Assembly (NCBI RefSeq): GCF_016863275.1
Contig: NZ_BOOO01000008.1
Span: forward strand, 62,001 to 126,000
DNA length: 64,000 bases
Source of the DNA: Planotetraspora mira
GTDB taxonomy: Bacteria; Actinomycetota; Actinomycetes; Streptosporangiales; Streptosporangiaceae
Direction of reading: 5' to 3'
The position numbers and the translations under genes were made by a program. The notes beneath the pieces were generated by a model. It saw only the letters and a program-made list of their open reading frames with translations. It made no database searches and was not told the origin of the DNA. The stretch's first letter is position 1. The number at the start of each line of letters is the position of its first letter. Of the stretch, positions 34,831-42,859 are shown in pieces.

Positions 34831-36110
34831 GGCTTCATCTCCTCTCGGAGCGACTCGGGCAGCAGGTCGGAGTGCGCGCGCACCATCTCGTCGCACAACT
34901 CCCAGATCTGCTCCAGGGTGAGGGTCGCCGCGGTGTTCGGGTCCACCATCGCGGCGTGGCGGATGTGCTCGGGCCTGCCGTCGACGGCGGCCCGGACGGT
35001 GAGTTCGCCGACGGTGGCGAAGGAGCGGTTCAGCGCCGCGCACTGCGGCGGGAGGTCCCCGACGGCCATCGGACGCACGCCCAGCCGGTCCACCAGGCAG
35101 GGGACCTCCACGGCGTAGCCGGAGGGCAGGTTGGAGATCAGCCCGTGGTTCGGCAGGTTGCCGTAGACCACTCGGGGCCGGCCGGTCACCATTGCGTGGA
35201 TGATCTGCGGGGCGTACTCCATCGTGGCGTCGGGCGGCTCGAACTCCCCCGCGCGGGCGCGCTCGTACGTGGCCACGTTGTCCGCGCTGATCTGGAGGTA
35301 CTCGCCGACGTTCAGCCGGAACCGCTCGATCTCCTCGTCGTGGCGCAGGAACCAGGGGAGGTATTCGGAGGAGTGCTCGCTGGACTCGGTGGGGTAGTAG
35401 CCGAGCCGCCGGTACATCTCCACCCGGACGCGCCGCCGCAGTTCGGGGTCCTTCTCGATGGCCGCGTCCAGACGCGGGTAGAGGTCCTCCCCGTTCGCCG
35501 AGAAACGCAACACCCACGACTGGTGGTTGACGCCGGCGCACAGGTAGTCGATCTCTTCGTACGGCACGCCGACCAGGTCGGCCAGGCCGTCCATCGTCCA
35601 GTAGACCGAATGGCACAGGCCGACCACCCTGGGCAGCTTGCGCGCCAGGTAGGTGATGTTCATGGCCATCGGGTTGGTGTAGTTGAGCAGCCACGCGCCG
35701 GGACAGACGTCGGCGATGTCGGCCGCCAGCGCGTCCAGGAAGGGGAAGGTGCGCAGCGCCCGGAAGATCCCGCCCACGCCCAGCGTGTCGCCGATCGTCT
35801 GGCGCAGGCCGTACCGTGCGGGGATCGCGAAGTCGGTCACGGTGGCGGCGTGCATGCCCACCTGGACCATGTTGATCACGAAGTCGGCTCCGGCGAGCGC
35901 CTCGCGCCGGTCGCGGTGAGTGGTGATGACCAGACCGGTACGGCTCTCGCCGGCGATCCTGCGCGCTCCGGTCTCCGCGACCGCGAGCCGTTCCGCCGAG
36001 ATGTCGTGGAGGGCGATCTCACTTTCCGCGAGCTCCGGGAAGCTCGCCAGGTCGGCCAGCAGGCCCTGGGTGAACACGACGCTGCCGGCGCCGATGAAAA
36101 CGATCTTCAA
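34827..36110 (-). CDS. GH4-family alpha-galactosidase/6-phospho-glycosidase
   Basis: This intracellular NAD+- and Mn2+-dependent glycosidase is about 427 residues long. I place the start at TTG 36110 (LKIVFIGAGS), 7 nt after AGGAG; the longer frame would need the preceding spacer to be coding. It has the Rossmann motif GAGSVVFTQ (residues 7-15), VINMVQVG, GDTLGVGGIFRALRTFP, NYTNPMAMN (143-151), the metal ligand Cys166 in LCHSVYW and the metal His in GVNHQSWVLRF (193-203). These are the GH4 hallmarks, with the MelA-like CHS form rather than the phospho-glucosidase CN form. It should cleave imported galactose- or galactosamine-type oligomers by the redox elimination mechanism. Confidence 0.92.
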   Translation of the reverse strand: MKIVFIGAGSVVFTQGLLADLASFPELAESEIALHDISAERLAVAETGARRIAGESRTGLVITTHRDRREALAGADFVINMVQVGMHAATVTDFAIPARYGLRQTIGDTLGVGGIFRALRTFPFLDALAADIADVCPGAWLLNYTNPMAMNITYLARKLPRVVGLCHSVYWTMDGLADLVGVPYEEIDYLCAGVNHQSWVLRFSANGEDLYPRLDAAIEKDPELRRRVRVEMYRRLGYYPTESSEHSSEYLPWFLRHDEEIERFRLNVGEYLQISADNVATYERARAGEFEPPDATMEYAPQIIHAMVTGRPRVVYGNLPNHGLISNLPSGYAVEVPCLVDRLGVRPMAVGDLPPQCAALNRSFATVGELTVRAAVDGRPEHIRHAAMVDPNTAATLTLEQIWELCDEMVRAHSDLLPESLREEMKP

Positions 36111-36159
36111 TGGGTCGCTCCTAGCGGGTGGGCCCAGATGAGGGCCCACCCCGGGTGGT

Positions 36160-37008
36160 TCAGACGCCGCGGCAGGCCACGCGGTAGGCGTCCAGTTCCA
36201 GATGTTTCTTCAATGAGTTGAAGTTCTGCGCGTTGGCCTTCGCGCAGAACTTGGACGTGGCGAGGTCGTACTCGACCTGCATGACGGCCTTGCCCGCGGC
36301 GACGAACTGGTCGTAGCCGTAGCCGCCGTTGTCCGCGGTCGTGCACTCCTTGTATGTGAAGCACTCCTCGTTCAGCGCCCAGTCGAAGTACGGCAACAGC
36401 TGCGGGATCTGGGCGTTGTCGTTCTTCAGGGCCACGGAGAGGCCTCTCTTGTGGGCCTCGTTCGCCAGCCACGAGTTGTAGGCGAGCTGGTCGGCCTTCG
36501 TGAGGGGGAAGCCCGTCTTGTTGGTGTAGCCGTCGACGTTGTCGGGTTCGACCGCGTCGAAGCCCTTCGCCTTGCACATGTCGAGACGGGCCCGCATGAT
36601 CGCGCCGAGGGGGCCGTCGTACCGGCGGATGTCCAGCCAGCGCTCCCCCGCCCAGCCGTCGAGGTCCTTGCCCAGCACCGCGGCCGGGAACCGGCCGGCG
36701 TCGGGCCGCCAGTCCTCGAAGGAACCGGCGCTGATGTAGCAGACGACCTTGCGGCCCTGCCTCGTGCCGTGCAGATCGGAGACCAGAGCGGCGGGGGCAT
36801 CAAATCCATCGATATCGTACATATCGACATTTAGATAGGGGCTCGTCGGCAGCGACGACAGCTGCCACTGCCAACTGGTCCGCAGGGCGGGATGCCAGCA
36901 GCCGGGGCAGGCGACGGGGGCCGGCAGGGCGGCGCCCTGCGCGGGGCTCGCGGTGACGATCAGGCTGACCGCGAAGACGGCGGTGAACAACGCCTTGAGA
37001 TAGCGCAT
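36160..37008 (-). CDS. Secreted GH114 endo-alpha-1,4-polygalactosaminidase
   Basis: This protein of about 282 residues starts at ATG 37008 after GAGGAGTG. The Sec signal peptide is MRYLKALFTAVFAVSLIVTA with probable cleavage after AQG-A. The mature TIM-barrel domain has the GH114 features WQWQLSS, NVDMYDIDGFD, VCYISAGSFEDWRPD, WLDIRRYD, the acidic FDAVEPDNVDGY near residue 150 and the conserved LKND, FNEEC-like ALNEECF and MQVEYD. In related fungal and bacterial enzymes this family cleaves alpha-1,4-galactosamine stretches of galactosaminogalactan. It is the first gene of the operon; GH4 follows after 49 bp. It would generate the oligomers taken up by the ABC system. Confidence 0.9.
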   Translation of the reverse strand: MRYLKALFTAVFAVSLIVTASPAQGAALPAPVACPGCWHPALRTSWQWQLSSLPTSPYLNVDMYDIDGFDAPAALVSDLHGTRQGRKVVCYISAGSFEDWRPDAGRFPAAVLGKDLDGWAGERWLDIRRYDGPLGAIMRARLDMCKAKGFDAVEPDNVDGYTNKTGFPLTKADQLAYNSWLANEAHKRGLSVALKNDNAQIPQLLPYFDWALNEECFTYKECTTADNGGYGYDQFVAAGKAVMQVEYDLATSKFCAKANAQNFNSLKKHLELDAYRVACRGV

Positions 37009-37202
37009 GTGCACTCCTCGCATGGACTGACGTTCAGGCAAGGGGCGTCATGCGTGCTGTTCCTCACTCTCCCTCACCGCTCGGCCCACGATGCGGTGGG
37101 AGTGACATGACCCATAGTGATCAGCAGGACCATGTCAGCACGCCTCGTCCGGCTTCCTTCCTCGAGACTGGCTCAAGACTTGCGCGTATTAGCTCGATTC
37201 GC

Positions 37203-37218
37203 AATGCTTTCGAGCATT
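37203..37218. promoter_or_regulatory. Inverted repeat AATGCT-TTCG-AGCATT before the second kinase
   Basis: This perfect 6-bp dyad lies 28 bp before the kinase start in the divergent GH114/kinase gap. Its reverse strand, ATTAATGCTCGAAAG, resembles ATTAATGCTATGAAAG in the 24.47-kb control region, so the same DeoR repressor may act here. The similarity is short and could be chance. Confidence 0.45.
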
Positions 37219-37245
37219 AATTCGCACGAAATGGAGTCCCGAGCG

Positions 37246-38370
37246 ATGTTCGACCTCCTCGTGGTGGGCGACGCCAATCCCGACGTGATCCTCTCGGGCG
37301 TCCCCCGGCGTCCGGCGTACGGCCAGCGCGAGGAACTCGTCGACACCGGCGTCCTCACCGTCGGCGGCTCCGGCGCGATCATGGCGTGCGGAGCGGCGCG
37401 ACTCGGTCTGCGCACGGCGTTCGTGGGCCGGGTGGGCGACGACGACGCCGGCCGCTTCATGTTGTCCTCGCTGGAGGCACGGGGCGTCGACGTGTCGGCC
37501 TGCGTCGTGGACCCCGCGCTGCCGACTGCGCTGACGGTCGTGCTGGTCGACGGAGGCCGTGGCGGTCGGCCGAGCCGAGCCGAGGCGCGGACCCCGGCCG
37601 GAGCGCCAGGCGACGCGGGAGGCCCACGCGGGGAGGTGGGCGATGACACGGTCGAGGGGCCGATCGGCGAGGGCGGCGGGGACCGGGCCATCCTCACCGC
37701 GCCGGGGTGCCTGCCGTATCTGTCCGGAGCGGACGTCCCCCGGGAACTTCTCGCGTCCGCCCGTCACGTGCACGCGGCGTCGTTCTTCCTCCAGCCTCGG
37801 CTGGCCGCGGACCTTCCGTCCCTCTTCTCCGTCGCGCGATCTCACGGGGCGACCACGTCACTCGACACCAACGACGACCCGTCGGGCCGATGGGAGGGGC
37901 TGGCGGAGGTCCTCGCGGAGACCGACATATTGCTGCCCAACGAGGCCGAAGTGCTGGCGATCACCGCCGCCGAGGGCTCGCGGTCCGCTCATGCGCCGTC
38001 GACTCTTGTGCCCCCGACCCTCTCGGCCGGCGCCTCCGCGGGGCCCTCCGCCGTCGAGGCCGCCGCGCGTGATCTGGCCGCGCGGGGCATGCTCCCCGTC
38101 GTCAAGCTCGGACGGGACGGCGTGCTCGCGTGGACGGATGCGGGAGCCGTACGCGCTCCGGCTGTGGCGGTCACCCCGGTCGACACGGTCGGGGCCGGTG
38201 ACAGTCTCGACGCCGGGTTCGTCGCGGCGCTGCTGCGGGGGTTGCCTCCGGCCGCCGCGCTGCGGATCGCCGCGGCCTGCGGTTCACTGTCGACTCGGGC
38301 GGCGGGGGGCACCTCGGCCCAGGCGACCTGGGAGGAGGCGGTGAGCGCCGCCTCCGTTCCCTTCCCGTAA
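37246..38370 (+). CDS. PfkB-family carbohydrate kinase
   Basis: This ribokinase-like enzyme of about 374 residues starts at ATG 37246 (MFDLLVVGDANPDVILSG). It shows the N-terminal GG signature VGGSGAIMACGAARLGLRTA and the C-terminal anion-hole motif DTVGAGDSLDAGFVAALLRG near residue 315, and it contains LLPNEAEVLAIT. Two Gly/Ala/Pro-rich low-complexity insertions (residues about 104-140 and 250-268) are unusual and probably surface loops. It is divergent from the GH114 operon. It could phosphorylate a sugar released by that pathway, or a related ketose; the exact substrate is unknown. A small dyad precedes it. Confidence 0.85.
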   Translation: MFDLLVVGDANPDVILSGVPRRPAYGQREELVDTGVLTVGGSGAIMACGAARLGLRTAFVGRVGDDDAGRFMLSSLEARGVDVSACVVDPALPTALTVVLVDGGRGGRPSRAEARTPAGAPGDAGGPRGEVGDDTVEGPIGEGGGDRAILTAPGCLPYLSGADVPRELLASARHVHAASFFLQPRLAADLPSLFSVARSHGATTSLDTNDDPSGRWEGLAEVLAETDILLPNEAEVLAITAAEGSRSAHAPSTLVPPTLSAGASAGPSAVEAAARDLAARGMLPVVKLGRDGVLAWTDAGAVRAPAVAVTPVDTVGAGDSLDAGFVAALLRGLPPAAALRIAAACGSLSTRAAGGTSAQATWEEAVSAASVPFP

Positions 38371-38737
38371 TCCCTGGATCGTGGCGCAGGCGGCAGCGCA
38401 GACTTCGACTGCCCTCGCCCCAGGCGGTCCCGCCTGACCGGCGCTTTCCTAGGCCGGCCGCAGGGCTGCCGCCACGGCGGCCACGCCAGGAAATGAGAGA
38501 CCGCTCGCGGATGCGGGAACAAGGGGCCGTTGTTTCGTTTCTCATGGAATCTCGGACGGCTTCCGTGAGAAACGAAAAAGCTCGGGATGAGTGCGGATTT
38601 CCGCACGGCATTACTTCAGCGGCCTTCTGCGCTTTCCCGAGGGAGTCCGCCGGCCCAGAGACGGGCGGTGCCGGTCGTCTCGGCGTGCACGCGTCGAGGC
38701 CCCACGCCGGATAGGGCGCGGGGCCTCGGCGAGGGCT
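38371..38737. other. Intergenic region between convergent genes
   Basis: No gene is seen in this stretch of about 370 bp. It contains the long hairpin at 38533-38577. Confidence 0.6.
38533..38577. terminator. 17-bp near-perfect stem-loop
   Basis: TTTCGTTTCTCATGGAA pairs with TTCCGTGAGAAACGAAA over an 11-nt loop with a single G.U. It sits between convergent genes and is much less GC-rich than usual terminators here. A bidirectional terminator is likely; there is no U-tract. Confidence 0.6.
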
Positions 38738-39088
38738 TTAGTCCTCGGCCTCCGCCTCCGACTTGGAGTCGCCGTCCTGCTTCTGCCACGGGGTGGCCTC
38801 GTTGTCGTTGCGCTGGAACGGCGACACGACCAAGGTGAAGTCGCGCATCAGGTGCTGGCTCTGGTGCTCGTGCTGGCGTGCCTGCTGCCACTGCCTGTTG
38901 TGGTTGCGGTTGTGGTTGCTGTTCCGGTGGCTCCGGCCCCAACCGCCGCCGCATCCGCCACCGCCGCAGCCCATGACCGTGGCGGCGCTCGCAGTGCTGG
39001 TGGTGACCGCTGCGCCGAGGGCGACCGCCCCGCCGGTCAGCGCGGTGCTGATGGCGAGAGCGCCGACGAGGCTCTTGAAGTTGGGCAT
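38738..39088 (-). CDS. Secreted small Asn/His/Gln-rich protein
   Basis: The predicted protein has 116 residues and starts at ATG 39088 (preceded by AAGGGAG). A Sec signal peptide (MPNFKSLVGALAISTALTGG onward, probable cleavage after ASA near residue 34) is followed by GCGGGGCGGGWGRSHR. An Asn/His/Gln/Arg-rich stretch (NSNHNRNHNRQWQQARQHEH) comes next, and then a mixed C-terminus with an acidic end (SKSEAEAED). The two Cys in a Gly run and the His-rich segment could bind metal. I do not know the family. It stands alone, with an AT-rich promoter region upstream. Confidence 0.72.
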   Translation of the reverse strand: MPNFKSLVGALAISTALTGGAVALGAAVTTSTASAATVMGCGGGGCGGGWGRSHRNSNHNRNHNRQWQQARQHEHQSQHLMRDFTLVVSPFQRNDNEATPWQKQDGDSKSEAEAED

Positions 39089-39614
39089 TTAATTTCTCCC
39101 TTGAAAGGACTGTCGCCCTATATGCTCTGACTTTTTCCAAACACTATGGAAAATGTCTTTCTATCGACCTTTGATAGGCCGTGCCTGCAATGCCTTGATT
39201 TCCGCGCCATCCAGTCGACAAACGGTGAGCATCGCCTTTTATCCAGCACTTATCAATCTATTGACGATGTTGACCCTATAAATATTGTTTTGATCTGAAA
39301 TGTCATTTATATCCGATTTCGGATGCCCTTTATGGGTGCTATGACCGCTTTCAAGTCGAGCAATCACCGCCGTGATCCTTAGAGGTCATCTCATTGCGTG
39401 AGCCGGCGGCAGCAAAGGAGGGCGACAACGGCGGCACCGAAGTGGTCGGCTCGGCGTACGCGGCGTCGGCGTAGTCGCCGGCAGTCGGCGAGCCTGGCCG
39501 CGACTTGGCTGCGGCCTGGCTGCGGCCTGGCTGCGGCAGCCCGCCGGAGTCGCTGGTGCCGCGTCGCGCGGGAGGGTCTTGCGCACTAACTCTATCTAGG
39601 TAGATATTAGAGTC
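39089..39614. other. AT-rich intergenic island
   Basis: Bases about 39110-39350 are far richer in A+T than anything else in the window and carry no gene. It is the promoter region of the minus-strand secreted protein and perhaps a transferred segment. Bases 39500-39540 carry three short tandem GGCTGCGGCCT copies. Confidence 0.7.
39593..39606. promoter_or_regulatory. PadR operator TATCTA-GG-TAGATA
   Basis: This perfect 6-bp dyad with a 2-bp spacer lies 8 bp before the padR start codon. Its position over the likely transcription start suggests autorepression. Confidence 0.75.
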
Positions 39615-39944
39615 ATGGCACGCGCACGACGTCCCTCCCCGCAGACCGCGGCCGTGCTCACCACCCTCGCCGAGACGGGCGTGGGCTGGAGCCACGGCTA
39701 CGACCTGTGCCGCGCCCTCGGCCTGAAGGCAGGCACGGTCTACCCGATCCTCATCCGCCTCTTCGAGCGCGGGCTGGTGGAGACCTCCTGGGAGACCGAC
39801 CCGCCACGCGGGCGGCCGGCCCGGCACCTGTACCGGCTCACCATCGCGGGCGCCGAGCTCGCGCGCTCCGTCGCCGTACCGGCGCGCGCCGGTGACAGTG
39901 CACCCGCCCCCGGCGCGGCCCGGCTCGCGCCCAGAACCACCTGA
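39615..39944 (+). CDS. PadR-family transcriptional regulator
   Basis: This short winged-helix regulator has 109 residues. The DNA-binding domain reads SPQTAAVLTTLAETGVGWSH, GYDLCRALGLKAGTVYPILI, RLFERGLVETSWE and the wing RGRPARHLYRLTIAGAE. The C-terminus is Ala/Pro-rich and lacks the long dimerisation helices of PadR-s2. The protein is preceded by a perfect dyad overlapping its probable transcription start. It likely controls itself and the membrane protein gene about 160 bp downstream, the common PadR plus DUF1700-like permease arrangement. Confidence 0.9.
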   Translation: MARARRPSPQTAAVLTTLAETGVGWSHGYDLCRALGLKAGTVYPILIRLFERGLVETSWETDPPRGRPARHLYRLTIAGAELARSVAVPARAGDSAPAPGAARLAPRTT

Positions 39945-40102
39945 CCCCGCGACAACCCGACTCGCGACCGCCTGACCCACGACCACCCGAGACTGCTCGA
40001 CCCGCGGTCCACCTGACCCGTGACCACTCGACGCTCGACCCGCGGACCACCCGGCCCGCAACCATCCGACCCCCGGCCCGCCCTGTCGTTCGGAGGCCCT
40101 CG
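39945..40102 (+). repeat. Low-complexity intergenic DNA
   Basis: This is a degenerate run of short units resembling GACCACCYGACCCGCG between padR and the membrane-protein gene. No gene is seen. Confidence 0.5.
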
Positions 40103-41359
40103 ATGCTCGATTTCCTCCTCTTCCTGGGGGTGCTCGCGCCCGCGCCCCTGCTTGCGATCGTCGTGCTCGCGGCCCGGCTGCGTGGCGCCGTACGCCGGGG
40201 CGGTGTGGGCACGCTCGCCGCCCGCATCCGCGCAGCATGGCGGGGCGGCACCCGACGCCCGGTGTGGCCGGCGCTGATCGGTGTCGCCGCCGGTGCGGCG
40301 CTCACCACCGGCGGCCTGGGGCGCGCGTACCTGGCCACGGTCACGAACGGCCCGCGCTGGGGCTTCGACGTGGTGCTGCTGTCCATCGTGCTCGGACTGC
40401 TCGCGGCGGCCGGGTGTGGCGCGTTCGCCGGCCTGGCCGCCGCCGCGGTGGCCCGCGCCCGCGGATTCGGAGCCGGGACCATCGCCGGGCTGCTCGCCCT
40501 CGTCGCCGTCGCCGCGGGCACCGCATCCGTGCACCTGCCGCTGCGCGCCGCCTTCCTGGCGGCGCCCGGCGATTTTCCCGTCGTCGTGAACCTCGCCGGC
40601 GGCGACCTGCTCATACCGTTCGAGGTGTTCCTCGCCGCGCTGATCTGGGCCCTGCCGTGGCCCGTCCTCGGAGCAGCGCTCGGCGCCCGCGCCGATACCG
40701 CGGGCCGCCGGCACGCGGTACGCGACGTGTGGCAACTCCTGCTCGACCTGGCCACCGCCGACCTGCCCGGCAACCGGTCCGCGTGGGGTGCCGCGCTGCG
40801 GTCCGAGCTCGCGGCGATCGACCCGCCGGCCGAGCGCCGCAGGTTCGCCTTCGGAGGGGCGTGGGCCGCGCTGCGGTCCGGGCGGCCGCACGGCGCGTGG
40901 ATGCAGGCGGCCGGGGTGGCACTCCTCATGGCGGGTGGGTCGTTCGCCGCCTCGCGCTGGTCGCTCGCGCATGACCGGGGCGGCATACTCGGCTTCTGGG
41001 TGCCCGCCCCGAGCGCACTGCTGCTCGCCGTCGCGCTCGCCACGGCCTGGCGCGACCGATCCTTCGGGTCGGGGCTGCGCGCCGGAGCGCTGGGAGGGAT
41101 CGGGGCCCTGGTGGCCATACTCGCCGTCGGCATCCCCGAGGCCGTGGTCTGGATGCGCGAGCGGGCCGGCTACCTGAGCACCGGCGACGCCGTCCCGCCG
41201 ACGTGGCAGGCGGCGGTCCTCGACGTGCTGCGCCCCGAGTTCATCGTCGTCATGATCGTCTTTTGGGCCATGGGTGTGGTCGCCGGCTCGGCACTCGGCT
41301 TGGCACTCGGGCGCCGGCGCGCCGACGAACCTGACGACCTCCCCGCGGCCGCCCGCTGA
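40103..41359 (+). CDS. Polytopic membrane protein
   Basis: This is a 418-residue integral membrane protein starting at ATG 40103 after CGGAGGCC. It has about nine hydrophobic segments, such as FLLFLGVLAPAPLLAIVVLA, FDVVLLSIVLGLLAAAGCGA and EFIVVMIVFWAMGVVAGSAL. A cytoplasmic middle section (RHAVRDVWQLLLDLATADLP, ELAAIDPPAERRRFAFGGAW) resembles segments of proteins encoded next to PadR regulators. The function is unknown; a role in envelope homeostasis is only a guess. It is probably in one operon with padR. Confidence 0.82.
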   Translation: MLDFLLFLGVLAPAPLLAIVVLAARLRGAVRRGGVGTLAARIRAAWRGGTRRPVWPALIGVAAGAALTTGGLGRAYLATVTNGPRWGFDVVLLSIVLGLLAAAGCGAFAGLAAAAVARARGFGAGTIAGLLALVAVAAGTASVHLPLRAAFLAAPGDFPVVVNLAGGDLLIPFEVFLAALIWALPWPVLGAALGARADTAGRRHAVRDVWQLLLDLATADLPGNRSAWGAALRSELAAIDPPAERRRFAFGGAWAALRSGRPHGAWMQAAGVALLMAGGSFAASRWSLAHDRGGILGFWVPAPSALLLAVALATAWRDRSFGSGLRAGALGGIGALVAILAVGIPEAVVWMRERAGYLSTGDAVPPTWQAAVLDVLRPEFIVVMIVFWAMGVVAGSALGLALGRRRADEPDDLPAAAR

Positions 41360-41436
41360 CGCCGCTCTACAGCCCCGGCAGCGGATTCGCCGCCTGGCGG
41401 CGCGCGGTCCGCGGACGCGGCCACCTCTGGCGGATC

Positions 41437-41464
41437 GATGCGCGGGCGGGCAGGCCCGCGCATC
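41437..41464. terminator. Perfect 11-bp hairpin
   Basis: GATGCGCGGGC and GCCCGCGCATC enclose a 6-nt loop between two convergent genes, a likely bidirectional terminator. Confidence 0.7.
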
Positions 41465-41476
41465 GCCGTACAGGCG

Positions 41477-42166
41477 TCAGACCGAGGCCGCCAGGGGTGC
41501 GGACAGGTTCTGCTTGGCGAGGCGGCTGCCTTCGTCGGCGATGATCTCCGGTGTCCCGGCGGTGATCCCGTCGAGGGCCGCCGACGCGACGATCGCCGGG
41601 TCGATCTTGTGGGCCGGGTCGACGTAGGAGGCCATGTCGGTGTCCATGTAGCCGACGTGCAGAGCGGCGACGTGGATGCCCTTGGGGGTCAGTTGCTGCC
41701 GCACCACGTTGGTCATCGCCCACGCCGCGGCCTTCGCCGCGGAGTACGCGCCGTAGTCGACCGGGTGGACCCACGAGAGCACGGACAACACATTGAGGAT
41801 CGCGCCCCCGCCGTTGGACTCGATGATCGGCGCGAACGCCCGCGTCACGGCGAGGGTCCCGAAGTAGTGGGTCTCCATCTCAAGACGGATCGTGTCGAAA
41901 TCACCGTCGATCAACGGCGTATGGGTGGAGATGCCCGCGTTGTTGATCAGCAGGGTCGCGTCAGTGGCGATCCGTGCCGCCTCCGCCACGGACTCCGGGT
42001 CGGTGAGATCCAGCCGCAGCGGCACCGCCCCCGGAACGTCCACCGTCTCGGGCCTGCGAGCGGCGGCGTACACCTTCGCTCCGCGTTCGATCAGCTGTGC
42101 GACGAACTGACGGCCGAGCCCGCGGTTGCCGCCGGTCACGATCGCCACAGAGTTCTCGATCTTCAT
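41477..42166 (-). CDS. SDR-family oxidoreductase
   Basis: This classical short-chain dehydrogenase has about 229 residues and starts at ATG 42166 (MKIENSVAIVTGGNRGLGRQ) after AAGGGAGC. It has TGGNRGLG, the LLINNAGIST motif near residue 73, the catalytic region SVLSWVHPVDYGAYSAAKAA with Tyr-x-x-x-Lys, and HVGYMDTDM. The divergent neighbour is an HxlR regulator, and an 8-bp dyad lies between them, so the SDR is probably induced by a reactive carbonyl or quinone. The substrate is unknown. Confidence 0.91.
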   Translation of the reverse strand: MKIENSVAIVTGGNRGLGRQFVAQLIERGAKVYAAARRPETVDVPGAVPLRLDLTDPESVAEAARIATDATLLINNAGISTHTPLIDGDFDTIRLEMETHYFGTLAVTRAFAPIIESNGGGAILNVLSVLSWVHPVDYGAYSAAKAAAWAMTNVVRQQLTPKGIHVAALHVGYMDTDMASYVDPAHKIDPAIVASAALDGITAGTPEIIADEGSRLAKQNLSAPLAASV

Positions 42167-42284
42167 GGTGCTCCCTTTCACAGTGGGACCTGACATCGCC
42201 GGCCGACGGTCAGCGACCGGCCGTACGCGTCGGATTTCCGAAGTGACCGGTCATCTCAAGCGATACGGTCATCTAGGTCCGGCA

Positions 42285-42311
42285 ATCCAAGCTAGCCACT
42301 CTTGCTTGGAT
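42285..42311. promoter_or_regulatory. HxlR operator ATCCAAGC-N11-GCTTGGAT
   Basis: A perfect 8-bp dyad lies in the divergent SDR/HxlR gap, 28 bp before the regulator start. A further GCAAG repeat follows at once. It is a probable binding site of the adjacent HxlR protein. Confidence 0.7.
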
Positions 42312-42339
42312 AAAGCAAGTCAGGAGGTACATTGGTCGC

Positions 42340-42804
42340 GTGAGAAGGACCACCCGTGACGCCCTGCAGGACTCCGCGTGCTCGATCCAGCGCAGCCTGG
42401 AGGTCGTCGGAGATCCCTGGACGATTCTCATCCTGCGCGAGGCGTTCATGGGAGTCACGAGATTCGGCGACTTCGGGGCCGCCCTCGGCATCTCCACCGA
42501 TCTGCTCTCCGACCGCCTGACGACTCTGGTCGAGGCCGGTGTCATGGAGAAGCGCCCCTACAACGAGCCCGGCAAGCGTGCGCGGCACAGCTACCACCTC
42601 ACCCCCACGGGCAGGGAACTGCGTCTCGTGCTCGGCGCACTTCAGCAGTGGGGTGATCGGCACCGTCTCGGCGACGACTCTCCTTCCTCGGAACGTCGCA
42701 GCCGCGCCACCGACGAGCGCCTCTCGGTGGCCTTCGTCGACGAGTCGGGCAACGCGGTGGCGCTGGACGACGTCGACTTCGTTCCCGTGACCGATCCGCA
42801 CTGA
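42340..42804 (+). CDS. HxlR-family transcriptional regulator
   Basis: This winged-helix regulator has 154 residues and starts at GTG 42340 after AGGAGG. The HxlR domain begins CSIQRSLEVVGDPWTILILR and continues GVTRFGDFGAALGISTDLLS, DRLTTLVEAGVMEKRPYNEP and the wing YHLTPTGRELRLVLGAL. One Cys at residue 14 is positioned like the redox-sensing Cys of HypR/YodB-type members. It diverges from an SDR, which is the usual target of such regulators. Confidence 0.92.
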   Translation: MRRTTRDALQDSACSIQRSLEVVGDPWTILILREAFMGVTRFGDFGAALGISTDLLSDRLTTLVEAGVMEKRPYNEPGKRARHSYHLTPTGRELRLVLGALQQWGDRHRLGDDSPSSERRSRATDERLSVAFVDESGNAVALDDVDFVPVTDPH

Positions 42805-42859
42805 CCAGGGCCCGACCCGCACACCCCATGCCCGCGCCACGCCGGCCGGGTCCCTCCGC

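Noticed and set aside
33550-35694. A 714-codon open frame reading through GH4 into the binding protein
   Set aside because: The upstream part is the antiparallel-frame shadow of the GH4 gene on the same strand. The signal peptide and lipobox mark the real start at 34830.
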